A stretch of 16,828 nucleotides of DNA. Source: Marinagarivorans sp. UBA5868. Its GTDB lineage: Bacteria > Pseudomonadota > Gammaproteobacteria > Pseudomonadales > Cellvibrionaceae. The stretch covers positions 9,136-25,963 of the forward strand of contig DJFQ01000092.1 in NCBI GenBank assembly GCA_002432095.1, given 5' to 3'. Every line of letters starts with the position of its first letter. The first letter of the stretch is position 1. The position numbers and the translations under genes are program-made. Positions 7,001 through 14,603 of the stretch are shown in pieces. The notes below the pieces were generated by a model. That model ran no database searches and was not told the DNA's origin. It saw nothing but the letters and a program-made list of their open reading frames with translations.

Positions 7001-10000
7001 GCAACGTGTCCGAACTGCCATCCGGCGTGCTGCCATTGGCAAGCAGCACTGCTCGCAACGAGCGGCCCGCATCAATATCAGAGAGATTGAGTTGGTTATT
7101 ATTGCCCCCGGTATCGACGATACTGCCGGTGAGCATGCCCTGACCTTGCAACACGAATCGGTCGTCGCCGCTACCGCCTTGGAGATGGCCGAAGTCACGG
7201 AACACCATGCGCAATCCGCCCTCCTGAACAAACACGCCATCATTAATGCCATTCTGCCGAGGGTCATCGCCATCGCCTTCAGAAATGGTCCAAAGGTTCG
7301 TGCCGTTGCTGGCGATCAGAGTCGCACTCCAGGTATTTTTCCCACTGCCGTCGTCGTTGCCGACCAACCCTTCAATATTGTTAATGGTGAAGTTTGTTCC
7401 CTCGCCAAGACGCCCGATGGTGATTTCCAGATTACTTTCGCGGGCGGAATAATCGAGATAATCATCACCGACTCCACCATCGACACCAACCAACGAACCG
7501 TCAGTTTCGACGCGGAAATTATCGCTTCGCTCACCGCCCAACAGATGGGAAAAATTGCTAAACGCAACGCCGGCATCGTCGCTTCCAACAGGACTCACGA
7601 TGCCGGTGTTAGTGTCGCTGATAATCCAGTTGTAACCCGCTGTATTAATGCCGGCACCGTACAATCGATTGGCGTCATCATTGACCGCTTCGATGCTGTG
7701 GATACGCAGAACATCAATGACATTCCCACCGGGCACGGCGCCCGCAGGATCAAGGTTCACCGATATGTCGCCGTCGCGCTCGACCACCAACGCATTGATC
7801 CCGCCGCCACCGTCGAGAGGGCCGTCAAGCGCACCGTCATCAACGATAGTGAAATGGTCATTGCCTTCGCCACCCAGAACGCGAGCGAAGTTGGAAAACG
7901 TCAATTCAGCCCCACCGGCAACCAAATTGCCGATGCCTTCACCATCAATTATCCAGTCAGTATCGAGCTCACTGCCCAGCAATGTGTCTTCGCCGGATCC
8001 CTGCAATGCTTCCACATTCTGAAATGCCAAAAACGCGTCGCCGTCGTTCGCTGCGATGGTCCCCGGTGCACTGCCGGACAATGCCCAGGTTTGCTGCTGC
8101 CGTGCGCTGGTGAGACTGTCGGATCCAGCACCTGCATCCAACACGCCGGACAGAACGCCCCCAGGCCCTATATTGAAAGAATCGTTACCAGTGCCGCCAA
8201 GCAAATTGCCAATGCGTTTAAATGCCCCCACCCGGTTGCCCAGATCGCCGGCATCCAAATCCGATAAAGTCCACTGATGACCCGTAGCATCTCCTTGCAA
8301 TGTGTTGTTACCGGCACCACCGTCTATTTCTCCACTGACCGAACCTTGCGCCGTCAGCACAAAAAGATCTTCCATGCTGCCACCCAATAAATTAGCAATG
8401 GCCTGATAAGTGACGACCTGCCCGTCCGTTTCCAATTGGCCACTGTCTTCACCGTTAATTGTCCATATGTTATTTGCGTCGGGAGCTTGAAAGGTATTTC
8501 TCAGCTCATCTCCGGCGGGGGCTTTGAAATTCTCTATATTGAGATAATCAAAACTTCCGATGCGTTGCTCCACCGCATTCCAGATAACCGCCGTGGCGTA
8601 ATTGGTAAGGTCTAAGGTGTCATTACCATCGCCGCCATCAATGGGGTCTCCGACTGTCGCACTATCTGAAATCGCAACGGTGTCTGCGCCAGCTCCGGCG
8701 AGAATCAAATCGACGCGGCTATTGTCCATCAGACGAATTTCATCACCGCCATCGCCACTGTCGACCAGCTCCAGCTGAGTCGCGCCGTTAATGTGGAATA
8801 CATCGACCCCTGCCTGACCGTACAACTGGGATATCTGCCGGAATTCTTCGACCATTTCGCCGATACTGCCAACGCCATCCCCCACACTCCATTCGAGCGG
8901 GCCATTACTCTGGAATTCGGCCCGCAAACTGTTTAGGCCGGTACCACCATCAAGGCTGGCAATAACAGCCGCGGCATTGTTGAGTATAAATTCGTCGGCA
9001 CCTTGTCCGCCTTGAAGGTTTGTCAGCGCTGCAAAACCTAGTATCTGAACGCCTTCTCGCCAAAGAGAACCGGTCCCAACTCCTGCATCTAAAAGCCACG
9101 AATGGCTGTCATCGCCAGTGACCCGCAGAGAGCTGTTTTCCGCATTTCCGGTAATGCTGCCGACAATGGCTTCTCCGCCGAGATAGCCCTCGTCTGTCAG
9201 CGTGAAAATATTATTCTGAGTTCCGTTAAGATGATGAAAGCCGCTGAACGAAATCGACGATGTTCCGTTTTCTTCAACAGTGCCCGCATTCGCATCATTA
9301 ATCGTCCACTGCGCTTGAGCTGCGCTGCTAGTCAAACGGTTGGCAAAAAGCGAATTCGCAGAAAGAATTTCAATATTAGCCAAATCGAGTTGGCTGCCGG
9401 CGTCACCAAGTCCGATGTGAATTTCACTTTCGAGAGTTGATAAATCCAACTCGTCTCTTCCGTCGCCGCCATCAATGCCCACCGGCGCACCAGCTCCAAG
9501 TGTTTGCAAATTAAATAAATCGTCCCCGCTACCGCCTACCCAGTAACCAAAGCCACTAAAGCCCGTGGTTTGTGATCCCCAGGAGACCTCGCCTCCGTCC
9601 GCGGTTAACGCCCACGTGCTGTCCTCATCAGCACCCGCGAGCGTATGATTGCTGTTGCCAATTACGGATTCAAATCCCGTGAGACCTGCACCGCCGAGCG
9701 CCACAGTAATCGACTGATTCTGCAGGCGTGAATAATCAATAGTGTCGGCCGAATCGCCGTCGCCGGCGACAATCGCGGGTTGAGCTTCGAGGCCATCGAG
9801 AATAGTGAAGTTGTCCGCATAATTTTCCGCGCCGCGCAAAGTCTCCATTCCGTCAAATTGAATTGCGGCATTGTCGGCGGCGTTCTGCAACACCGAGGTT
9901 GGAGAACTCAAAATCCAATTATTGCCAATCTGCTGATAAGCCTCCAGTGTGTCATTACCGTCTCCACCATGCAGCGTGGCCACTAACGCAGGTGCCAGCA

Positions 10001-13000
10001 GAGTAAATACATCATCGCCGCCACGGCCATCAATTTGCCCGGCAGGTGATACGGAAATTAAAAATGTATCCTCTCCGCCGCCACCCCAAAATTGATTGAA
10101 TTGGCTGAATTGAATTTCCTCGGTGTCTCGCAACACCGTGCCGCTACCACTTGTCGCAAATGACCAGATACCACCATCATTGCCGGTGATTTCTAATGTG
10201 CTGACAATTCCTTCCATAGCATTGCCCACCACCGACTGCACATTGCTGATGCCGCTTTCTTCCAAAGCACCCAGGCTCACAGTGTGGTTTTCGGTAATCA
10301 GCGAAAAGTCCGCGGTATTGATGCCCCCATCACCGTCAACCCCCACACCGCTATTCGCTACGCTGAACAGAAAAGTGTCATCGCCTGCCGCGCCTTGCAA
10401 AGCGTTTATATTGATCGCTTGTTCAACCAAACTTGCTAGGCCGTCACTCACGCCAACAACAATCGTGCTTTCCTCTCCTTCGGTTTCAGCAACCGTCCAT
10501 TGCAGAGCTGCATCAAAACCGGACAGCGTATCGTGTCCGTCCCCACCATCAAGAGTCGCAACACGCGAGTTTGTCGTCAGGGCAAAAACATCGTCACCGG
10601 CGCCCCCTAATAAACCTGCAAGGGTGACGCTATCCAGGTTAAACAGGTCTGCGCCTTCGCCTCCCAACAATCGAACGGAAATTTCGGAAATCACATCGAA
10701 AATATCATCACCGGCAGCACCGTCAATCTGGGCGGTACCACCTTGAAGGCCCGCCTGTAAAATAAACTGGTCTTCTGCGGTTCCGCCCTGCAACTGGTTA
10801 AAGCCTTCAAATGCCATAGCTTGTCCGCCGTTGAGCGCCACTTCTCCAGCGTTAATGGCGTTCACTAACCACTTATTTGCAGAATCTCCACGGGCGGCGA
10901 GGCGGCTATCGAAATTACCGGCACCTGTATTATTTCCACGAATTAACTCAACACCATTTACACCGCCGTCCACACCCACAAATACCGTGATGTCATCACT
11001 GATCGCCGAATAATCCGCAATGTCTTCTCCGCCGCCTCCGAGCAATGACAATTCCGTGGTCGTCGCATCCACGAAAGCAAAGGTATCGACTTGGTTGCCA
11101 CCTGAAAGGGTTTCCATTTCGGAAAAGGTCAGTTCACCTTGCTCGACGGTAGAAAACGTGTGCTCATTCACTTCAGTGATCGACCAAGTGGTGTCAAGAT
11201 TCGGTCCTTGCAGCCTGTCCGCGCCATCACCACCATTAATGGCAAATGCGATAGCATTCCAACGGGCGGCATCGGAAATCGTGTAAGTACCGACGCTGTC
11301 ATCTCCATTCACGGTTACGGAATTAACCCCTTCATCAGCGCCTTGCAAACCGCCGTTCAGCGTAAAATTCGACACCTCATTAAATATCAGATCGGCCTCG
11401 CCAGTTAATTGGACCGGACCTGTCACATCGATTTCAGCGGCATTGACCGTTGTGCCGGCGTTTATGGTCAGATCACTTATTTGCAAAGCAGCAGCGGAAA
11501 TGTTGCCACCGGAAAGTCTTGCTCCAGATAAAACGCCAATACGGTTTTCAGATTGTGTAAGCGAAGTGCTGCCAGAGATATCGAGGATTAGTTGATCTAC
11601 ATCCAGCGCGGCGGTTTGATTTAAATCGCCTTGCACAGAAAGGTTTAGCTGACCGACATTGCGCACCTCTGCCAGTTGCAAATTATCTGAGTAGGCAATA
11701 GTTGCGGTCTCTGCCCGAGAAATTCCTAAAGATGGAAACACATTCCCCGCATTTCCCAGAGTGATTGCATTATCAGCAGAAAATGTCGCCGTACCGGCAA
11801 TATTCAAAGCGCCGTTTTGCCGGATATCCGCACCAGCATCAACTGACAAATCTCCTGTCAGTGCCATTTCCTGGGTGGCGCTGCCTAATGTAACGCTTTG
11901 TGAAGATGCGATATTCACACTACGCGCAGAGGTATTATTTGAGCCGCCGACAAAAAGCGCACCACCAAATTGATTGTCCGCGTTGCCGAGAACGACATCC
12001 TGATCATGAACCAGAAGCGTGGTCGAACCTGCCACTTTGACCGACGTATCTTGTAGTTGAACAATGTCCGATTCAGAATCTAGACGCAAATTTCCCGTCA
12101 TATCCACATCATTGAGGCGGATACGATTGTCCACCTCAAGTGTAATATTTCGTCCAGACAGAACCTGAATATCCGTCGCAAACGCGGTATCTTGAGTATT
12201 TTGCGACGCAGTACGGATATTGATCAAATTGGCTGAGCCAATACCCAGATCGAAAATCAATGCTCCTGCTAATTGGACCCGATGAGCTCCATCGTTGGAA
12301 TCATTAACGGTTAGTTCTTTTGACTTGTCGCGATTGCGTAAAGTTAAGTCGCCATCGGATTGAATCGCCGGCAACGTTAAATTGCCTCCTGTAATTAAGG
12401 TGATATTACCATCGGCATCGGAAGAACCATCCCTTGTGGTTACTAATCCGCGATTATTTAATCGCCACTCAGCAGCGCCCAGGATCAAATTGCCATTCTG
12501 AACCTCCAAATCCTGACCAAGCGTGAGCCGATTTGAAGCGTGAACAGCAAAATCACCGCCGTTGATTTCAATGTTAAGACCGCTTAGGTTTACATCGTAA
12601 GCGCCCGGCTGGTTGGCATCTATGGCGTCACCATCGATATGGCCAATCTTAAAATCCCCTCCATTGGTATTTATTATTCGTCCCCCTTGAAATCGAATAC
12701 TGCCCGTGCCATCAGAACGATTGGCATTTAAATGAAGGTGGAGAGGATTATCTCCCTCTGCTTGGATATTGGCCGCAAATATAATGTCGTTATGGGCAGA
12801 AAGATTTAAAGTCGCATCTGCCGCTGTATCGACCGTGATGTTGCTACTGATAGTGATATTTCCTTCATCCCCACCGGTTTGCAGAGTTACATTTCCGCCG
12901 GTATTTAAGACTGTCTGAATACTGCCTACGCGGACCCTGGAGCCTCCAGATACTGACGTAAACTCTCCATCAGAGTTAATCTCCTCCCCGTCAGATACAA

Positions 13001-14444
13001 TCGTAATATCGAATGGATCTATTAACCAATGTCCGCTGCGACCATTGGCAGCTGATACATCTGGTGTACTGACAGACAGAAATCCGCGTTTTCCCGAGGT
13101 TTCGATAAAGCCGCCATCACCAGCCTTTGCACCTCCCTTTGCCGAAAGACTACCGTGAACCCGAGCAGTGTCTTCGGCGTAAATAATGACCGTACCGCCA
13201 TTGCCGGAGTGTGCAGCACTGACATCAACATTCGATTTTTCGCTGACATAAGAAAAATCTGCGTTGCGGACTTGAGAGTTCAATCCTTCCCGGTCACCTC
13301 CCAACAAAACAAGCCCACCACCATTTTCCCCGATGGCAGAAACTGTCGAGTGATCAAACAAGCCGACATTCTTTCCCAGCAATTTTATATCGCCTCCTTG
13401 CTCAGCATTGGCTGTAACAAGGCCTTCACCAACCAACTGTGTGGTGGCAGTCGAATGCAATTCCACATTCCCGCCGCGGCCTTGGTTTGCATTCGCCTTA
13501 ATAGCGCCGGAGTGAGTAATGTTTTCCCCCAGGATAATGATGCTACCTGCACCCACCTCACCCGAGGTATTAATCGACCCGCTGTTAACGACATCCCCGC
13601 CCGCACTAAGAGTAAAGCCACCGTCGTCATCGTAAGCGACGCTGCGAGCCTGTTTTTGCTCACCCCAATTTACCGCCTGACTGAAAACATCCCTCGTGGT
13701 GCTGGCGCTCAACAGAATCCGGCCGTTCTCGGCACGAATCTCCCCAGCATTGAGAACCGCAGCAGAACCATTCAACTCATCCTGTAGGACGGCCTTATCA
13801 ATTTGCACACCTAACAAACCGGATTCATCAAAAGTTAGCACGGCTTCTTTTCCAGAAGCCAAAATCACGCTACCTAAAGTGGCGGAAATCAAGCCCCTGT
13901 TTTCAACTCGTGCACCGACCAATGCAACATTGCCGCCGGATGCCGCGTTGATCATACCGGAATTAATTACCGTACCGTTCGTACCTTCAATGCGCTTGAA
14001 AACCAAGTCACCATTCATAAAATCATCAGGATTGATCTGCAGGCCACTGGCGATTAAGCCGCCGGCATTCACTGTGGCGCTCTCACCAAAAACCACGCCG
14101 CGAGGATTCACCAGAATTACATGGCCATTAGCGTCAATGCGACCAAGAATTTCACTACCCTTATTACCCAAGATTCGATTAAGAGCGACCGCGCTTTTCC
14201 CCGGCTGCACGAATTCCACACGTTCATTTTTACCCACATCAAATGCCTGCCAATCTATCGCCAAGCGTTCCGATTCCTGGACGATAGTGGTCTCTGCGCC
14301 GTGCTGAGCAATGCTGCCAGACCCGCCAACAATTTCACCGCCGACGGGTGCGGCAAATGCATCACCGAAAATCAGCATATGCATCGCGAGGGCCAGCTTT
14401 GATCCGGAAAAACGACTATGCTTGAACAGATTTTTTTTGGTCAT
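4029..14444 (-). CDS. Giant TpsA exoprotein, filamentous-haemagglutinin family, with RTX-like modules
   Basis: A 3,471-residue secreted protein, the presumed substrate of the adjacent TpsB and probably a surface adhesin. I chose the ATG at 14442-14444 because it gives a clean signal peptide: Lys-rich 1-16, hydrophobic 17-30, cleavage near Ala31. In-frame ATGs at 14489 and 14555 are possible, and none of the three has a good ribosome-binding site. The TPS domain (about 33-155) contains Asn-Pro-Arg-Gly-Val (113-117) in place of the FHA NPNGI motif. FHA-like beta-helix repeats follow to about 1085, including Trp-Leu-Ile-Asp-Pro-Phe-Asp-Ile-Thr-Ile (473-482). About 19 Trp/RTX-like modules (about 1087-2895), further beta-helix repeats and an acidic tail Glu-Asp-Glu-Glu-Glu complete it. 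I see no cysteine and no C-terminal toxin or VENN motif, so contact-dependent inhibition is unlikely. An A8 run spans codons 3-5. Confidence 0.95.
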   Translation of the reverse strand: MTKKNLFKHSRFSGSKLALAMHMLIFGDAFAAPVGGEIVGGSGSIAQHGAETTIVQESERLAIDWQAFDVGKNERVEFVQPGKSAVALNRILGNKGSEILGRIDANGHVILVNPRGVVFGESATVNAGGLIASGLQINPDDFMNGDLVFKRIEGTNGTVINSGMINAASGGNVALVGARVENRGLISATLGSVILASGKEAVLTFDESGLLGVQIDKAVLQDELNGSAAVLNAGEIRAENGRILLSASTTRDVFSQAVNWGEQKQARSVAYDDDGGFTLSAGGDVVNSGSINTSGEVGAGSIIILGENITHSGAIKANANQGRGGNVELHSTATTQLVGEGLVTANAEQGGDIKLLGKNVGLFDHSTVSAIGENGGGLVLLGGDREGLNSQVRNADFSYVSEKSNVDVSAAHSGNGGTVIIYAEDTARVHGSLSAKGGAKAGDGGFIETSGKRGFLSVSTPDVSAANGRSGHWLIDPFDITIVSDGEEINSDGEFTSVSGGSRVRVGSIQTVLNTGGNVTLQTGGDEGNITISSNITVDTAADATLNLSAHNDIIFAANIQAEGDNPLHLHLNANRSDGTGSIRFQGGRIINTNGGDFKIGHIDGDAIDANQPGAYDVNLSGLNIEINGGDFAVHASNRLTLGQDLEVQNGNLILGAAEWRLNNRGLVTTRDGSSDADGNITLITGGNLTLPAIQSDGDLTLRNRDKSKELTVNDSNDGAHRVQLAGALIFDLGIGSANLINIRTASQNTQDTAFATDIQVLSGRNITLEVDNRIRLNDVDMTGNLRLDSESDIVQLQDTSVKVAGSTTLLVHDQDVVLGNADNQFGGALFVGGSNNTSARSVNIASSQSVTLGSATQEMALTGDLSVDAGADIRQNGALNIAGTATFSADNAITLGNAGNVFPSLGISRAETATIAYSDNLQLAEVRNVGQLNLSVQGDLNQTAALDVDQLILDISGSTSLTQSENRIGVLSGARLSGGNISAAALQISDLTINAGTTVNAAEIDVTGPVQLTGEADLIFNEVSNFTLNGGLQGADEGVNSVTVNGDDSVGTYTISDAARWNAIAFAINGGDGADRLQGPNLDTTWSITEVNEHTFSTVEQGELTFSEMETLSGGNQVDTFAFVDATTTELSLLGGGGEDIADYSAISDDITVFVGVDGGVNGVELIRGNNTGAGNFDSRLAARGDSANKWLVNAINAGEVALNGGQAMAFEGFNQLQGGTAEDQFILQAGLQGGTAQIDGAAGDDIFDVISEISVRLLGGEGADLFNLDSVTLAGLLGGAGDDVFALTTNSRVATLDGGDGHDTLSGFDAALQWTVAETEGEESTIVVGVSDGLASLVEQAININALQGAAGDDTFLFSVANSGVGVDGDGGINTADFSLITENHTVSLGALEESGISNVQSVVGNAMEGIVSTLEITGNDGGIWSFATSGSGTVLRDTEEIQFSQFNQFWGGGGEDTFLISVSPAGQIDGRGGDDVFTLLAPALVATLHGGDGNDTLEAYQQIGNNWILSSPTSVLQNAADNAAIQFDGMETLRGAENYADNFTILDGLEAQPAIVAGDGDSADTIDYSRLQNQSITVALGGAGLTGFESVIGNSNHTLAGADEDSTWALTADGGEVSWGSQTTGFSGFGYWVGGSGDDLFNLQTLGAGAPVGIDGGDGRDELDLSTLESEIHIGLGDAGSQLDLANIEILSANSLFANRLTSSAAQAQWTINDANAGTVEENGTSSISFSGFHHLNGTQNNIFTLTDEGYLGGEAIVGSITGNAENSSLRVTGDDSHSWLLDAGVGTGSLWREGVQILGFAALTNLQGGQGADEFILNNAAAVIASLDGGTGLNSLRAEFQSNGPLEWSVGDGVGSIGEMVEEFRQISQLYGQAGVDVFHINGATQLELVDSGDGGDEIRLMDNSRVDLILAGAGADTVAISDSATVGDPIDGGDGNDTLDLTNYATAVIWNAVEQRIGSFDYLNIENFKAPAGDELRNTFQAPDANNIWTINGEDSGQLETDGQVVTYQAIANLLGGSMEDLFVLTAQGSVSGEIDGGAGNNTLQGDATGHQWTLSDLDAGDLGNRVGAFKRIGNLLGGTGNDSFNIGPGGVLSGVLDAGAGSDSLTSARQQQTWALSGSAPGTIAANDGDAFLAFQNVEALQGSGEDTLLGSELDTDWIIDGEGIGNLVAGGAELTFSNFARVLGGEGNDHFTIVDDGALDGPLDGGGGINALVVERDGDISVNLDPAGAVPGGNVIDVLRIHSIEAVNDDANRLYGAGINTAGYNWIISDTNTGIVSPVGSDDAGVAFSNFSHLLGGERSDNFRVETDGSLVGVDGGVGDDYLDYSARESNLEITIGRLGEGTNFTINNIEGLVGNDDGSGKNTWSATLIASNGTNLWTISEGDGDDPRQNGINDGVFVQEGGLRMVFRDFGHLQGGSGDDRFVLQGQGMLTGSIVDTGGNNNQLNLSDIDAGRSLRAVLLANGSTPDGSSDTLHIQGIQSLTGAGTATTLVGTESNNQWEINGGDFGQIRYDGNTVRFNNFGHLHGGGANDSFDVGPAGRLSGWLSGGDGEDSIEFTNSQTVSVWLAAPTSAAGEVWWRLQPDMETVTANNSNPQNNYFRLESADAAIWALTGADEGAVGSTSFKGFGQLQGGAGNDQFIFGTNGRLSGLLDGGAGANSVDLTNLSEAVSVSQGDREEVDLRIDNIQQIDANTAMSAENLLWGLDQASTWTITSANAGNTSNGLAFTGFGNLTGGSADDLFKFSPDGTLSGKIDGGAHEDRDTVDYGSITTALTIDLTTQTLSNVEELIGNGSTGLQGPNDLSLWEFSGGENQGVLTYDADQRLSFSGINNVLGGNQIDTFRFSNGARITAGVHGGDGADQFIIEPGVGVRSATWLNGGGGTDSLEFIGGEGWSGTYGPNADGAPVFSFIAPAADAPSFSIGYSGMESVLMRSALERITLNGSVEADTYRLGTDSWQWGSLLPVFYRDTLQSITVLSESDDTVAITGPVTVTDELRLNGGTLAIDNGAPISARHLVLAGLHSAGSSDRPINTAVDTLSLLDNLAEVHLRETDDLDLQGLSGEQAVSLRLLNGDLKQANSLSTTADLTLVAERGDIQLENSENLLTGLVTVAAFNRATLHNSGDTQLGAVDAENFTLVSAGDIYSDAIISVDEITRLTSGGDISLLAEGNDLNDVSADALGGIQLVDTNSMVLSNVMSETGGISVITKGAQGLGLISAAQGEVNLDSGGAVVDWNGAQTNIRAQRFFGRAVDGIGSTDSLETEVSAVDLVNQRNAVAFTNSGPLTIERIHNNGDIRLTNSTDVTFIKESVNAFHGTEEPQYPPIVKGQIPSYGGTFLLDITIGNIRTDGSVVLTQPHIAALSVTIRNPHGVFLPPSPVIYAPKEITITSGRSRNRPFWGFNIEPAEVNDDTKYYGDVVGAGDQLIEVESLAEIDPAIFTPVKNYVYQDVSIRLPSDQLYEDEEE
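5760..11190 (-). repeat. Block of about 19 degenerate Trp/RTX-like protein modules within TpsA
   Basis: Residues about 1087-2895 of TpsA are built from modules of about 60-130 residues, diverged at the DNA level. Each starts with Trp and alternating hydrophobics (Trp-x-Ile/Leu), often then Ala-Gly or Gly-x-Val. Next come Phe-x-x-Phe and Leu-x-Gly-Gly, then Asp-x-Phe-x-Leu, Gly-x-Leu-x-Gly, and finally Asp-Gly-Gly-x-Gly-x-Asp-x-Leu-Asp. The last element resembles the calcium-binding RTX nonapeptide. Clear copies are Gly-Gly-Asp-Gly-Asn-Asp-Thr-Leu-Asp-Leu (8607-8636) and Gly-Gly-Ala-Gly-Asp-Asp-Val-Phe-Ala-Leu (10578-10607). In true RTX toxins these nonapeptides run in unbroken tandem arrays; here one to four occur per module, so a single continuous beta-roll is unlikely. 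Calcium binding at turns of a beta-helix is a reasonable inference. Confidence 0.8.
13980..14351 (-). other. TPS / haemagglutination-activity secretion domain of TpsA
   Basis: The mature N-terminus of TpsA (residues about 32-155) shows the expected alternating hydrophobic and Asn/Gly pattern of the TPS domain. Landmarks are Ala-Leu-Asn-Arg-Ile (87-91), Ile-Asp-Ala-Asn-Gly (103-107), Val-Asn-Pro-Arg-Gly-Val-Val-Phe-Gly (112-120) and Ala-Gly-Gly-Leu-Ile-Ala-Ser (127-133). In FHA this domain is bound by the FhaC POTRA domains to start export. It lacks the long extended signal peptide (ESPR) found in many TpsA proteins. Confidence 0.88.
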
Positions 14445-14514
14445 GGGTATACACGATGGTAAGGCAAATGTTCTTAGAGGTGTTTTCATAACTGCTGCGC
14501 TCGCCGATACTGCG

Positions 14515-14539
14515 GTTACCGGGCGGCATGCCGTTACCG
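14515..14539. promoter_or_regulatory. Repeat-flanked palindrome in the tpsA leader
   Basis: GTTACCG occurs at 14515-14521 and again at 14533-14539, and between them lies the perfect 10-bp palindrome CGGCATGCCG (14524-14533). The element sits 70-95 nt upstream of the chosen tpsA start, in the 159-bp gap after the upstream lipoprotein gene. It could be an operator, or an RNA hairpin affecting tpsA translation. No regulator can be assigned. I see no clear -35/-10 pair or intrinsic terminator in this gap, so read-through from the lipoprotein gene is possible. If the upstream in-frame ATG at 14555 were used, this element would be coding. Confidence 0.3.
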
Positions 14540-14603
14540 ACACCCCACCCTCCATACAACGGCTTAGAATTAAGATCTTTATGAATCCCTGAGATCTCGG
14601 AAG

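Noticed and set aside
6534..8267. 577-codon plus-strand open frame
   Set aside because: It lies wholly antisense to the TpsA module block. The recurrent Gly/Asp/Asn codons there avoid stops in one antisense frame; it has no ribosome-binding site and no recognisable domain.
13155..13787. 210-codon plus-strand frame and neighbours at 13696-14307
   Set aside because: They are antisense to the FHA-like and TPS regions of TpsA and show no independent support.
4029..14444. TpsA considered as a contact-dependent-inhibition toxin (CdiA)
   Set aside because: No VENN motif or variable toxin end, no adjacent immunity gene, and tpsB lies downstream, not upstream as is usual for cdiB.
14573..14597. Two AGATCT palindromes after the propeller lipoprotein stop, considered as a terminator
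   Set aside because: The 6-bp AT-rich stem with a 13-nt loop is weak and is not followed by a T-run.
14445..14603. Cyclic-di-GMP riboswitch in the tpsA leader
   Set aside because: I looked for the conserved GEMM core and did not find it in either direction.
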